From: Nectonema munidae
Lineage: Eukaryota; Nematomorpha; Nectonematoida; Nectonematidae
DNA: 64,000 nt
Assembly (NCBI GenBank): GCA_030549495.1
Contig: JAUIRK010000035.1
Span: 124,001 to 188,000 of the forward strand
Direction of reading: 5' to 3'
Below the pieces are notes generated by a model, which ran no database searches, was not told the DNA's origin, and saw only the letters and a list, made by a program, of their open reading frames with translations. A program made the translations under genes and the position numbers. Positions 1-37,699 of this stretch are shown piece by piece (the stretch's first letter is position 1; each line of letters opens with the position of its first letter).

Positions 1-101
1 GTTGTTTCATTCAGTACGAAAGAAAAAGAAAGTAATGTTTTAATTTTTGTATTTTCTCTAGGAAGTTTTGTCAGATTTTTTCAGTTAATACTGATTTTCA
101 G

Positions 102-312
102 ATGATGGAAAAGTTAGCTTCAGGCTGTATCATGAATTTTGTGTGCTGAAAACAGTGGTTTCTGCTGTAAACTTCATTAGAAGACACGCACTAAATCATT
201 TTCAGTTTCAAACTTTTCTTGAAGATGCGGAATGAGAATTTTTAGACTTGCCTATTTACACAGCCGTAAGATGGCTCAGTTGTGATAACGTTTTAAGAAT
301 TTTGTTCTATAA
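102..312 (+). pseudogene. hAT transposase fragment (GTF2IRD2-like type)
   Basis: Frame translation gives a stretch with the phrases FCVLKTVVSAVNFIRRHALN, FLEDAE and VRWLSCDNVLR. These match the catalytic middle of the hAT transposase family that gave rise to vertebrate GTF2IRD2 and ZBED-type genes. The same segment is better preserved at about 9050-9250 in this window. One in-frame stop is visible and neither end of the protein is present. No terminal repeats were found around it, so this is a decayed scrap. Confidence 0.6.
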
Positions 313-582
313 TTACACTGAACAAAAAAATAATTGCTTCCTCGATCAAACTAGCTAAAACTTGTTTGAAATGTATTTTTAAGTTAAAACTTATTAAACT
401 TTTGAGTTGATTAGCTCTAGTTTAAAAAATACATGATGATTACTAAATCGGTATATATATATATAACATATAATATATCTCCTCCGTCTTTGATCATTAA
501 TCATGTCATTAAGCAGTGTAAAATCAGTTTTTATATTTTCATTATATTTTATTTTATTCTATTTCAGTGCTAATATAATTTA
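313..582. other. AT-rich spacer upstream of the 551-aa ORF
   Basis: AT-rich, with a short (AT)n run near 452-465. No ORF, TATA motif or terminal repeat stands out. A promoter for the following ORF would have to lie here, but I cannot identify one. Confidence 0.4.
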
Positions 583-2238
583 ATGGCGCGTTCTTGTTTA
601 AATAAAGCAGATAATTTTTGCTATATTTGCGGTGAAGTCACTTTTGAATCTCAAAAAAGATCGATCACTAAAAACGTTAAAAAAGCATATTTTTTGTACT
701 TTGGTTGTCAGATTGGCGATCAAGATAAAAGTTGGGCTCCACACATTTGTTGTAACACCTGTGCTACAAATTTAAGACAGTGGTTAAATAAAAAAAGAAA
801 AAAAATGCCCTTTGCTGTACCTATGATATGGAGAGTGCAAAAAAATCATGTTGATGATTGTTATTTTTGTTTAATTCCGCCTATAAAAAATGGAATTTCG
901 AAAAAAAAGAAAAAAACAATCATGTATCCAAATTTACAATCTGCCATCAGACCTGTTAAACATAGTGAATGTTTACCAATTCCTCTTGCTCCTGATCAAG
1001 TTGATTTAGATTCTAGTAACAATGAGTTACTTAGCGATAAAGAAGATTTATATCCATCTTTTTCAGAAAAAAACTTCAAAACACCTCAACTGTTAACACA
1101 GTCAAGATTAAACAATTTAGTAAGAGATCTTCAACTTACTAAAACCAAGGCTGACATTTTGGGCTCTAGATTACAAGAGTGGTGTTTATTGCAACCAGAT
1201 GTAAAAGTTTCTGTATTCAGAAATCGCCACAAAATTTATGAAAAATATTTTGTACAAAAAGATTCTTTTATCTTCTGTAATGATATTTGTGGCTTGATGC
1301 AAGAAATGAAGATCAATTACATCTCATCGGAATGGAGGTTGTTCATTGACTCTTCTAAAACAAGTCTAAAAGGTGTATTGCTAAAAAATGGTAATAACAT
1401 AAAATCAATTCCAATTGCATACTCACAACAAATGAAAGAGACATATGAAAATATCAAAAACCTGCTTCTTAATGTTAAATACGCTATCCACAACTGGGAA
1501 ATATGTGCAGATTTAAAAGTTGTAGCACTGGTAATGGGCTTGCAGAGCGGGTATACAAAGTATTGTTGTTTTTTATGTGAATGGAATAGTCGAGCTAGAA
1601 ATTTACACTATTCAGAAAAAGAGTGGCCTTCAAGAAATATGACACCTGGTGAGAAAAATGTGTTACGTCCAAATTTAGTGTGTAAAGAAAAGATAATTTT
1701 ACCCCCGTTACACATTAAACTTGGAATAATGAAGAATTTTGTAAAAGCAATGAATACAGAAGGTTTCGGGTTTCAATATTTAAAGCAAAAATTCAAATCT
1801 TTAAGCGAGGCAAAAATTAAAGAAGGTGTCTTTGTTGGCCCACAAATTCGCAAACTTTTTAAAGACAATTTCTTTCCATCAGTGCTTTCAAATGCCGAGA
1901 GAAAAGTGTGGGAAGCATTTAAGATGGTTTGTGCAGGTTTTTTAGGCAGAAAGAAAGCAGAAAATTATCCCGAGTTGATCGTAACTTTATTGACGGCGAT
2001 GCATGAACTAAACTGCAACATGTCATTGAAGATGCACTTTTTACATTCCCATTTAAATTTTTTCCCTGAAAATTGCGGAGCTGTAAGTGATGAACATGGA
2101 GAGCGTTTCCATCAAACTATCGCTGTTTTTGAAAAAAGGTATCAAGGCAAATGGGGGTCAAGCATGTTGGCAGATTACTGCTGGACAATAGCCAAGGAAG
2201 AATTAGATGAAACTTACAAAAGAATTGTAAAAAATTAA
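583..2238 (+). CDS. 551-aa zinc-binding repeat-family protein, candidate transposase
   Basis: One uninterrupted ORF of 551 codons starting MARSCLNKADNFCYICGEV. I recognise it as a multicopy hypothetical-protein family common in arthropod genomes; no function is established as far as I know. Residues 13-96 hold paired cysteines (C13/C16, C56/C57/C60, C93/C96) that look like a zinc-binding module. The second half has a strand-like WRLFIDS (D256), then CADLKVV (D310) followed by a CC-x2-C cluster (C328/C329/C332), then VSDEHGERFH (E504/E507, H510). That order of D, D, Cys cluster and E resembles an RNase H-fold DDE transposase; this is my inference, not a known assignment. A decayed second copy at 28.1-29.3 kb in the same window supports mobility. 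No introns are needed. No terminal inverted repeats were found by eye. The ATG is the first in-frame Met and fits the family's usual MART-like start. Confidence 0.8.
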   Translation: MARSCLNKADNFCYICGEVTFESQKRSITKNVKKAYFLYFGCQIGDQDKSWAPHICCNTCATNLRQWLNKKRKKMPFAVPMIWRVQKNHVDDCYFCLIPPIKNGISKKKKKTIMYPNLQSAIRPVKHSECLPIPLAPDQVDLDSSNNELLSDKEDLYPSFSEKNFKTPQLLTQSRLNNLVRDLQLTKTKADILGSRLQEWCLLQPDVKVSVFRNRHKIYEKYFVQKDSFIFCNDICGLMQEMKINYISSEWRLFIDSSKTSLKGVLLKNGNNIKSIPIAYSQQMKETYENIKNLLLNVKYAIHNWEICADLKVVALVMGLQSGYTKYCCFLCEWNSRARNLHYSEKEWPSRNMTPGEKNVLRPNLVCKEKIILPPLHIKLGIMKNFVKAMNTEGFGFQYLKQKFKSLSEAKIKEGVFVGPQIRKLFKDNFFPSVLSNAERKVWEAFKMVCAGFLGRKKAENYPELIVTLLTAMHELNCNMSLKMHFLHSHLNFFPENCGAVSDEHGERFHQTIAVFEKRYQGKWGSSMLADYCWTIAKEELDETYKRIVKN

Positions 2239-3157
2239 TATATCATTAAACAATCTTTTTAATAATTTTTTTTGTTCGTTTAATATTCTTCAGTATACAT
2301 CACTGTTGCTATTTTTATTTTAAAATTTAAAAATAAAACATTTTTTTAGTATAAACAACTAAATTATACATATAATTAATGGTTAACAAATAGTTTTCTA
2401 GGACGGTAAAAATTGAAAAAGTGGTAGCTAATCAAAAATTTTTATGAATATATTCAAATTCTACGCGGAAAGTTATATATTAAAATGTTTTTGGTTTAAA
2501 AGAAGCAAAAAAAAAATTTTGATTTGTTGAACATCGTATGTATTAATCTTGATTTTACTAAAAAATTAGCTGTGACTTGAGTAAACATTTTTTAGAAAGA
2601 TTTTCATGATCTGGATAAAGTTGAAAATGTAATTTTTCTGTTTTAGTACCCATTTGATTGCAACTTAAATGATTTAACAGTTTGATTAAAGTTAGAACTT
2701 ATTGATTCCCAATCAAATGAAATGTTAAAAATAAATCATAGAAAAAAAACTTGTTGCACTTTATTGATGTTTACCTGAAACAGAGTTCCAAAACTCGAAG
2801 AAATTTTTTTCTGTTATGGTATAATTCTTTGATACAACTTATGTTTGTTAATAAACATCTTCAAAAATGAAGTATGTAAAGTCAACTCACAGAACAAGAC
2901 TGACACTGATCAACCCTACTTTTGATTGGATGCAGCGATTTAAAACCTAACGTTAATAATATTTTAAAAATTTTAAATCAATTTCATAAATTACATTAAT
3001 TTTTTACTTAGTTTTAATTTGTAAAGTTGGTTATATTTTGAACATTATTCTTATTTATTATTCTTTTGTTTGATCATTTTTTTTAAATATAATTCAGTTT
3101 GCTTAAGATAGTTTTGAATAAGTAAGTATAGAATTTCATAATGCCAGTGTTTTTTTT
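2239..3157. other. AT-rich intergenic DNA
   Basis: No convincing ORF, repeat end or RNA gene seen. It contains the 3' flank of the 551-aa ORF. AATAAAA-like strings near 2332 could serve as a polyadenylation signal but are unremarkable in DNA this AT-rich. Confidence 0.35.
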
Positions 3158-3408
3158 CGTGATTCGGCCCTCTTCAAAAAAGTTTGGTCACAGGTAGTGC
3201 AATTACGATCATAGCAATCATCACTAGATTCAATATGTTCCTTATATTCAAAGATTGTAAAAATTGGAAGTTCAAATGAGGTACTCATGTCTAATAGCTA
3301 AAGAAAGCTTAGGATATGTCAACCCCCGTAAGTAGTTATATCTTTGCAAAAAACGACGAATGACTGAAACCACGAATGCTGAACCGCGAATAAGCGGAAG
3401 CTGAATGT
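3158..3408 (-). mobile_element. pogo/Tigger-like terminus with a short ORF
   Basis: The minus strand from about 3408 reads CGCTTATTCGCGGTTCAGCA followed by further TTCGTGG and TTCGTCG repeats. This is the style of terminal repeat seen in Tigger-type Tc1/mariner elements. Just inside it on the same strand an ORF opens (MSTSFELPIFTIFEYKEHIE, then a Cys pair) and is lost near 3140. The opposite terminus was not found, so this is a fragment. Confidence 0.4.
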
Positions 3409-4199
3409 ATAATTTTCATTTTTAAAAGGTATTGCCTTCTTTAAACATTATTTTCACAAAAAATAATCGTCTAATAGGAAATTTGAAGCATGTTTTTTTT
3501 TATAAAAAACCATGATGTTAGACCATTATAACAAGATTCACAGAAAACCTTTAGAGCATAGAATTTGTCTTGATCCCAAACTTTGCATCGGAATTTATAA
3601 AAGAAAATAGTTTTAAAGAACTGGATAAATATTTGAAAATGTAATGCTCCCGTGTATTTTTTACCACATATGTAGCAAAAAGAATGTTTTCAATAAATCG
3701 TCAAAATTGTCAAATTAATGACATTTGAAATAAGAAGAGAAACACTTTGAAATACTCACTTTAGAAAGCTAAAAATATTGTGTAAATGCAAATTTTCGAC
3801 AAAAATAATGAAACTTTCAAATATTATTTATAATAAATCAAAACTTTTTAGTAAAAATTAATCAAAAATCATAACCTACGTATTCATTCAGACAAATAAA
3901 TTGACTCAAATATAAATAATTGAGTGAAAATTTTTTCTAATATCAAAATTATCATCATCTATTTATAATAAAAATATAATATATATAATATTTTTTCATC
4001 CATATCTCGCAAACTATTTACTATATGTAATGAATGGAGTAAAAATCATTATGAATTTGGGATATAAGACGTGTTATTTTGTTTGTCCAAATTATTCCCT
4101 AAATCAGCCTGTCCCTGTCCACGATTCATATGATAAAAAAGAAAACGTAAAACATATTTTTTTCAAATAAAACTGATACCCTTCATAAGTAATGAAAAC
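3409..4199. other. AT-rich intergenic DNA
   Basis: Very AT-rich, no ORF above noise and no recognisable element. It lies between the Tigger-like fragment and the 3' end of the transferrin gene. Confidence 0.35.
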
Positions 4200-4205
4200 T
4201 TTATT
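4200..4205 (-). promoter_or_regulatory. Polyadenylation signal AATAAA of the transferrin gene
   Basis: AATAAA on the minus strand about 100 bp past the stop codon of the last transferrin exon, a normal distance for a short 3' UTR. AT-rich context makes chance occurrences likely, so the assignment rests mainly on position. Confidence 0.5.
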
Positions 4206-4303
4206 ATAAAACAAAAATTTTGATGTAAAAAGTGAGTTTAAAATAAATATTAATACTTATATACAACATAAAAAATTTGTGGTTAACCAATGATCAAGCA
4301 AAA

Positions 4304-30200
<25,897 letters not shown>

Positions 30201-30297
30201 CTTGAAGTAAGTATTTTGATAAAACACCTGCTTTTTGTAGGGACTCTTCACCTTTTTGAACCATGTGCTAATACACACAATGTTTAGATTACTAAAT

Positions 30298-30506
30298 GGG
30301 CACCCGTAGCATTGTGGTTAGACCCCAGGTTCGTTTATCGATGCACCCGAAATAGAATTTCTTACTGTTTAATCTGATACCTTCCGGTTGACGTCAGGAA
30401 GGATATTCGGTCAAAAAATGCACCACCCTCCAATAAAAAAATCCCCTAAATGTGTGTGTGAGACACGCCTACCCTATGAATACTGTAACAAAGGACGTTA
30501 AACGAA
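30298..30506 (+). repeat. tRNA-derived SINE with target-site duplication
   Basis: A box TAGCATTGTGGTTAGA, B-box-like AGGTTCGTTTATCGATGC, then a body with TCAGGAAGGATATTCGGTC. That body resembles the GGAAGGGCATCCGGCC block of mollusc and arthropod SINEs. A 16-bp flanking repeat (30282-30297 and 30507-30522, two mismatches) marks retroposition. Confidence 0.75.
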
Positions 30507-30834
30507 GTTTAGATAGCTAAATTATGATTTATACTTACAATAAAATTTTGATTCTTAAGGCTCTTTTTTAAACGAAATTTAAAACTAATATTCTAGTTAA
30601 AAAATTTTTATTCTGTAAAAAATTAAAATATAATATCAAAAGAATAAGTAAAAGATTTCAGTTTGAATTTGTAATATCCATTTTGAGAAAAATAGAAAGA
30701 TAATATTTTAATATTTATTTTATCACAAATTTTTAAGTTGTACTATCAAAAAATATACAAATATAAGGTTTTACAGAAGTTAAATGTTTAGACAAAAAAA
30801 TCAAAAGTTTTTATTCTTTTAAAGGGTATTTTGC

Positions 30835-33340
30835 AGGCATGACTTTTTAGTTGAATCGACTTGAATCCATATCAATCCTCATTTTTTTAAGTTGAATTCT
30901 TTATTTTAACCTTAATTAATTGATATTGATCATTTCATCATGTTCAAATATGTTGTTTATTTTAATTTTTGTGTAAAAATTCTATATTTTGTTTTTTAGT
31001 TTTTGTGTAAAATATTCTATATTTTGTGTATTTTAGATAAATCCATTTTTTAAAGTTGAAGCCACTTGAATCCTTTATTTCAAACGGGATTTTTTGATCT
31101 TGAGCATTTCATTATGATAAATTATTTTGTTTATTACAATTTTCGTGGAAAAAATTCTATATTGTGTTTTTTTGCCTGAATCCACAATTTTTAAATTGAG
31201 TCCTCATAAATTCTTTATTTCAAAGTGAAAAGTGGGTTCAATTCTAAAAATTAGAGAAATTTAGTCCAAATTAAAAAAAAGTGTAATGTTCACATCTTAA
31301 TATACAACGTCATAGATCGGATATCATAAATTAATAAAAAAAAATAAAAACCTAAAACTAATAATAAAGTGCATTATTAATGTCAAAATTAAGTTTATCT
31401 AAAGAAAATTTTTATGAAAATTAAATATATTTTCTATTCAATTTTTTCAATACCTATGAATTAACGAAAAGATAGAAAAAATTAATATGCCACACACTAC
31501 ATCCTCTATTAAGAAAGGCTATAAACCAATAAAGATATAACCTTATTAGTTTTTAAATTTTTTTAAAGATTTTATCTATTGCGACTAACTTGTTTAAAGT
31601 TAAAGTGCCTAGTATTTGTTTTTTTTATTTTTTTCCTTCAAAAGCAGTGCCCGCGCTACCTATATAATTTTGGGGCACGTGACCCCCCCCCCCCCCCCCC
31701 CCTGTATTAAATCTTTGCCCCCCCCCCCTAAAATTTTTGGTTTTGCCCCATGCACTTTTTAAAGAAAAAATAAATAATACACAATAATCTTATATAAATG
31801 CTGGTGTATGTGTATATAATATGAGATTTCTATAGGTTTTTATACAAAAGTACTTCATGCTTTTCAGCAAAGTAATATAGGATATAAAGTAATATAGGAA
31901 ATAAATTTTTTGCAAATGTGTTTCTTTGCCCCATTTCAGCCTCCCCCTTGAAATTTAGCTTTAGCGCGGGCACTATCAAAAGTATTAAAATTGTGTTTTT
32001 AATAGTTTTTATTTAGTTTAGATAAATTATCTAATTTCTTCTTACCTATATAGAAAAAAAATATAAGTGAACAAATTTACAAATCTGTTCAAAATAAAAG
32101 TTAAAATAAAATAGATTTTTTCTGGAGATGATTCAGCTAAAATTGATAATATAGAAGTTCGAAGTAATGGTTCTGATAGTTGAGAAAATTAAAAAAAAAT
32201 AAAGTTTTGGTTATGATAAGGATAAAAAGATGTTTACATTGGAAAAACTAAATTAGATTACTCATTCATGAACTTAAAATTTTTTACGAATTTAATGCTC
32301 TGTTTACGTTTTGATTATCATGATACGCTACAGGAAAAAAACTATATAGTCTTGGTTCGATATGAAAGTGTTTGAAAAGTTTGTGGACAAGTGTAAAATC
32401 TGCTTTTCAATCAGTTAAAATGTAAAGATAAGTAAAATATTGATAGATTCCAAAGAAATAGTAAGTTTAGAAAAAAAATATTTTGATTTAAAGTTTACAT
32501 GATAATGAAGGTATCAACCAAATATTTGTTCTAGCATATATGAAATATTGGTAAAAAAAATTATACACCGTCCTGGGGGTAAATTGTTTTCTTGAGACAC
32601 ATATATCAAGTGTAAAGTTAGGTAAAAAGAAATGCATCCATAGAAAATGCTTTTATGAAAAACTGTTATTGGAGGGTCATAAATTTTCCTCAAAATCCAA
32701 AATTCACCAGGATTAAACAAGAATTTGAAGAAGGGGGTAAGAACAAAAATTTTCAGAGGAGGACCCAAATATTTTTCTAAGAGGGAGGGGCAAAAAGTTT
32801 TAACAGAATTAGATTTTTATTGAGAATATTTTATCCAGTATCTTAAAAATTTTTTAAAAACAAATATAAGAGATTGAGAGATTTGCGATCTTTGGATGGG
32901 AAATTGCATTTGTCTTTAGAACATGCTGAGGCTGATTTTTGTACAAAAACAAAAATTAAGTTAAATTTTCTGACTTTGCAAATTTTATTTTTTATTCTTT
33001 TATTTTGTTTCGTCTTTTATTTAAAATCAAATATATTATCAAACTGCTGTAAAAGATTATCCAAAAATACATAAATCTCTTATATACATTGCCACAAACC
33101 AGGTGACGACTACTATTTCGGCTATTGGAGGGTTAAAAATTTGGATTCAACTAAAAAACAACAAAATATAGAATTATTTACCCAAAAATTAAAATTAACA
33201 ACATGCTTTATCATTATGGAATGCTTAAGATCAAAAAACCGGATTAAAATAATGGATTCAAGTGGATTCAAGTTCAACTGAAAAAATTTGGATTCATGTG
33301 GAAGCAAGTGCATTAAAACAAAAAAGTCATGCCTGAATTT
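30835..33340. mobile_element. Long inverted-repeat (foldback-type) element
   Basis: The left arm starts GGCATGACTTTTTAGTTGAA and the right arm, reversed, GGCATGACTTTTTTGTTTTA. Arms of at least 200 bp share TTGAATCCA, GATCTTGAGCATTTCAT-like and AATTCTATATTTTG blocks. The left arm holds two partial tandem copies (about 30835-31050 and 31050-31230). No transposase is seen inside; a hAT-type MITE (31645-31974) is nested in it. No target duplication found. Confidence 0.55.
31645..31974. mobile_element. hAT-type MITE, 330 bp, with C-tracts
   Basis: Terminal repeats AGTGCCCGCGCTA are perfect over 13 bp; flanking 8-mers TTCAAAAG and ATCAAAAG match at 7 positions. The interior has two long C runs (31682-31701, about 31717-31728). 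It is nested inside the 30.8-33.3 kb inverted-repeat element, so it is younger than that. Confidence 0.75.
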
Positions 33341-33457
33341 AACTATTCACTTCCAAAAGTATTTAAGAATTAAAATTTATTTATAATAAAAAACAACTTG
33401 TTAAATAATAAACACGTACCAAGGATGCAAAAAAAAGATAAGTTAAAGACTTTAAAG

Positions 33458-33604
33458 GTAAAGGTACCCCGGGATGTTTTCATCGAGAAGGCACAATTGC
33501 GCCGCTTGTATCGAACTATGAGGAAAGCAGGCTTGATGCGGAATCGAACCCAAGACCTTGAGTTATCTAATCCAGCATCTAACCAACCCTACTCAGGCCC
33601 CCTT
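33458..33604 (-). repeat. tRNA-derived SINE, family A, copy 2
   Basis: The minus strand has GAGTAGGGTTGGTTAGATGC, B box GGGTTCGATTCCGC and ATAGTTCGATACAAGCGG, matching 26280-26431. Flanked by CTTTAAAG on both sides (33450-33457 and 33605-33612), a likely target duplication. Confidence 0.8.
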
Positions 33605-33612
33605 CTTTAAAG

Positions 33613-35754
33613 CCAAGAGCCAGAGTTTCTTATTGTCTGTCCTCTTTACAAAATTATTACGTTTTCGTTTAGTAATGCTTTATCTTCTGCTTTACATTAG
33701 ATTGCCTTTGATTATTGTGGTCGTTAATGCGTTAACGTTTGGAAATAAAAAAGAAAAACCATTTATTTTAAAAAATTTTAAGAAATTATTGGTCAAAATA
33801 GATTGATGGCTCTCATCATGACTTTTATATATATGAAAACATGTCCTGTTATAAGTAAAGAGGAAATATAAAATAAAAAAATATGGTTCATATAATATTC
33901 AAAGTGAGATAATGTTAAAAGTCCACATTTAAAATCTTTCCAATTTATTAGTTTCAGTTAAAGTTGTTGTTTTTTAATTTTTTTTGCTTCAAAGGAGATG
34001 TTGAGTTGACATTTCAAAACTTAAAGAACGTTTTTAATCATTTAAATAAAAAATCTTTAAAAAATACTAAAAACTTGTTTTTATACAAAATGTTTTTCAT
34101 GCCAGATAATTGAGCTGTTTTCTCTCTACTTTGCGCCTAATGGTTCAAATGAAGATGCTAAAAGTCGTTATAGCATATTTACTATCAATTTTATACAAAT
34201 AATGAACAAGTAAAAAAGAAATTTGAAGACTAATGGTCTGCTCTCTTTCAGATAAAATTGCAGATAATTTTTATTATTGGGACACTGATCTTATACTGCT
34301 CCTCTAAAAGTTAAAAAGATCTGCCCAAAATCTGCCAATCAGACTAAAGCACCGCTTAAAATACTACCGTGTATATAAAAGTATGGCAATGAAAAGTTAC
34401 CTTGCAGAACGAAAAAGCAAGTTGAGAAGAGTGTGAGAATCGAGAACAAAAATTTGGCACGCATCTTTTTTTAGTTTGACTCCAAAACGCTCTTTTACTA
34501 CTTCAAACAAATGAAGAAAAGAAATAAGGTATTTTTATTTTATACTTATTTTTAGCTCGCAGGCTATTTGCATCTATTTAACTCTGTTTTGCCGTTTTGT
34601 AAAAAACCTATTTATCATTAAAATTTTTCAGAATAAAAAAAATTATCTGCAATGCTATATCTAATATATGTTACATTTTTTTTATTTTGAATAAAATTAA
34701 AAAAAAATTATGCATCTATGCTGAAATTCCCACACCATAGTGGGTTTCATAATTTTCCCATTTGAATGTAATTAAATATTCATACTCAGTAAGTTGAAGA
34801 TAAGTTTTGGAATACATCAAGATAAAAGTTACGAAAAACCACATAAATGTAGCATGCAAGTATTTTAAGTCTTCATATAAAATTTTGTGAAAATTACCTT
34901 TACGGTCCAAGGATTATTATTTGAATAAGAGAAAAGTAAACTTAAAAATGCCACATATACCCCATGCTTTCTTAACTTGGGAGTAAGATTTTTCTTGGCT
35001 GCGCTTAGATTTTGCTTATTGTTCAATTCTGTTTTCCATTGTTATAATTAAAAATAAACCTGGAAAAACATAAAATGTAGAAGTAACTTCACTTAAAAAA
35101 GTTTGAAGCATAAGAACGAACACTGCTTTCAAGAAATGGACCTTAAAATACAATAAAGAATCTTAGTGATCAATGTCGAGAGTGAATTAAAAGTATAAAA
35201 CATCGTTTGTATAGATTTGCCCCAATAAGTGATTTTGAGCACTTCAAATGTCTACGATTAAAAAAAGAGGAACTGCCTTCATCTAAAGTCTAAAGTTCAA
35301 ATCATAGATTCACAAGCATTGATAGCAAAGAGCTCTCGCATCAAAGTGATTAAAATTTTTAATTTTGTTATTCAGAATCTTATCGGGTAAAGTATTCAAC
35401 TATTTTTTTTTATATTTATTCAAGTTAAGAAGTTCTTTATCAATAAAAAATCTCAAATTAAGTTTGTATATAATGAACTTTTGATACTTTAATTATTGAA
35501 AAATTTAACAAAAGTTAAATTTAATCTTTAAATTTTCTTTGCTTTATATTTCGGTTAAAGAAGAAAAAATTTTGGAAAACTAAAATGCTAAAAAGAAAAT
35601 ATATTTAATCAGGCACTATTATATACTCCAAGCATGATTGTAAATTTAGCCAAAGTTATATTCTTGGAAACAATTGTTATAATACGCCGCCTTAAATATA
35701 TGCCATTTTTAAGTGCATGCATATACTCATATATGCTATTTTAGTTAAAAAAAA
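33613..35754. other. AT-rich DNA without recognised features
   Basis: No gene or repeat end recognised. A minus ORF at 34716-34910 contains a hydrophobic start (MWFFVTFILMYSK) that could be mistaken for a signal peptide, but no splice logic links it to transferrin. Confidence 0.35.
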
Positions 35755-36245
35755 TTGGTAATCCGATAATTGCCCCCTGAAAATTGCCCCTTGATAATTG
35801 TCCCAGGATATTCCCCCCCCCCCCCCCCCCCCCTCTGAAAAACTGCCACTTGTGAGAATTGCCCCCCTGGAAAACTGCCACCAGTGATAATGGCCCCTAT
35901 GATAATTACCCCGAGAAAATAAATTTTTTAATTTTTTTAACTCGAAAATATTTCGAATTTTAGTATTTACCAACTTTTTTTTATAAAAAGTCAACTATTA
36001 TAAATTAAAACAAGTAATAGCCTAGGAAATTAATAAAAGATAACGTTGAAATCACAAAATCTAATATCAGTAAAGTAAAAATAAATAAAAATGTTAATAT
36101 ATTATATGAAAATCAAAAAGAAATATGAATTATTGATAGGAAGCAGTTTTCCGAAGGCAATTGTCATAACAGGTCTAATAGGGGGCAATTGCCATAGTGG
36201 GCAATTTTCTAGGGGGCAAATATCCAGTGGCTATCCTAGAATAGT
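35755..36245. mobile_element. Foldback element of GATAATTGCCCC repeats
   Basis: The left arm (about 35765-35915) is an array of GATAATTGCCCC/GAAAATTGCCCC units around a C-run at 35814-35833. The right arm (about 36178-36240) holds the inverse GGGGGCAATTGCC units. The arrangement of short repeats inverted about a 260-bp centre is that of foldback elements. Confidence 0.5.
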
Positions 36246-36334
36246 GGTGGGATCTATAATGTTAAATGGCCTCATTTTTAACGATTTGAGGACTATAACT
36301 TTTAAAACTAATCCCTTGCTTTTTCCAATCGAAT

Positions 36335-36396
36335 TTTTATATTTTTTTGCTGTCGATTTCTTTCTTGACACACCGGTGTCACACTGGTCTTCATAG
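36335..36396 (-). repeat. Dispersed GACCAGTGTGACACC repeat, copy 3
   Basis: The reverse strand reads GAAGACCAGTGTGACACCGG then TGTCAAGAAAGAAATCGA, similar to the copies at 26490 and 27285. It contains the near-palindrome GTGTGACACCGGTGTGTC. Confidence 0.5.
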
Positions 36397-37699
36397 TGTT
36401 TATCAATCTTTGAACCCAGTATTCGCTCTTATTTTTTTCGAATCAGCATATGCTCCTCTGTAACGCTGAACGTAAGCGTAGTAACAAAACTTTATTTAAA
36501 TTCAAATTGTATGGCTTTCTGGATCTAACTTCTGTGGTATCTTCTTTTGGCTCATTCATTGATAGCCTTGCACGTGGCTCATGGTTAGCCTTTTGTGAGG
36601 AAGCATAGTTCCAAGAAGTTTTGCCATGTACAGTGGTATAAGTTTTCAAAGTGATGAAAGAAGAGAAAAACCGTGCTTTGTTGAAGTAAAGTACATATAT
36701 ATATATACGTGTAAGTTACAGTCTGCGTTGACAAGGTCTTGCGACTTAAGTATGTCTTGTGGTTAGGAACAAATTAAGATATTTTGTTAAAATAGCGAAT
36801 AACATTATGTTTACACCTAAGGTGTCTAATAATAGGAGCGCTATCAACATGTGGCAAAAACTTGGAATACACCCTACTAGCTTGGACTTAATTTTTCTTG
36901 CCAGCGACATACCACCTGTATCCTACGGATGATAGATAAAAATAAATCATAAATGACTACATAAGCATTGGAATGTATATCCAACTAAAACGATTGTCTA
37001 GTGTCGATTCACTATATGAATCATTTAATTGAAAATATATCTGTGAGATTATCAAAATTTAAACGCTTTAAATTTGCTTCAATTATAGTCTGAGTAATAA
37101 TCTCATCTCATAGAGAATTTAATTTGTGACAGTGTTCCTCTTTTATTAAGAATAAAATATGTTAATAGGCTGATAATACTTTTTATATATCATTGGATTA
37201 TGGGGCGATTTTCAATGGTCGATTATTATCATTACCATCTGTCCAATTATGAAAGAGTATTCTCCCCTTGGATGCGATATCGACAAATAAAAAAATGATT
37301 TTATTGACTTTTTTGTTTGTTATTATGATCCTTTGTAAATATTTGTTAACCCCCTCTTAGTGCAAAAAAATAATTAATTGTACAAAATTGGCTGGATCAT
37401 ATCCCTTCAAATTAGGTGACTATTCCTAAAATCGCTAGCTGCCTCTTTTGATACCATTTTTATGGTAGTTGAATGACCTTTCCATGTCAAAAACTGTCAA
37501 TCAAAAATTAAAATTATACTTATATTAAGTTTATACTATTTATAACTTAGGGTCTATATTATATACTACCTTGAAAATTTATAATTATTTACAGATTTGA
37601 ACGCATGACACATTATATATTTAATTTTTTCAATAATCATGGCTACTTTTTAGAAAATGTCAATCAAAATTTTGATCGATCAGAAATATATCTAATAAG

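Noticed and set aside
34716-34910. Hydrophobic N-terminus as the missing transferrin signal exon
   Set aside because: Right strand and position but no motif, and no donor in a phase that can be tested.
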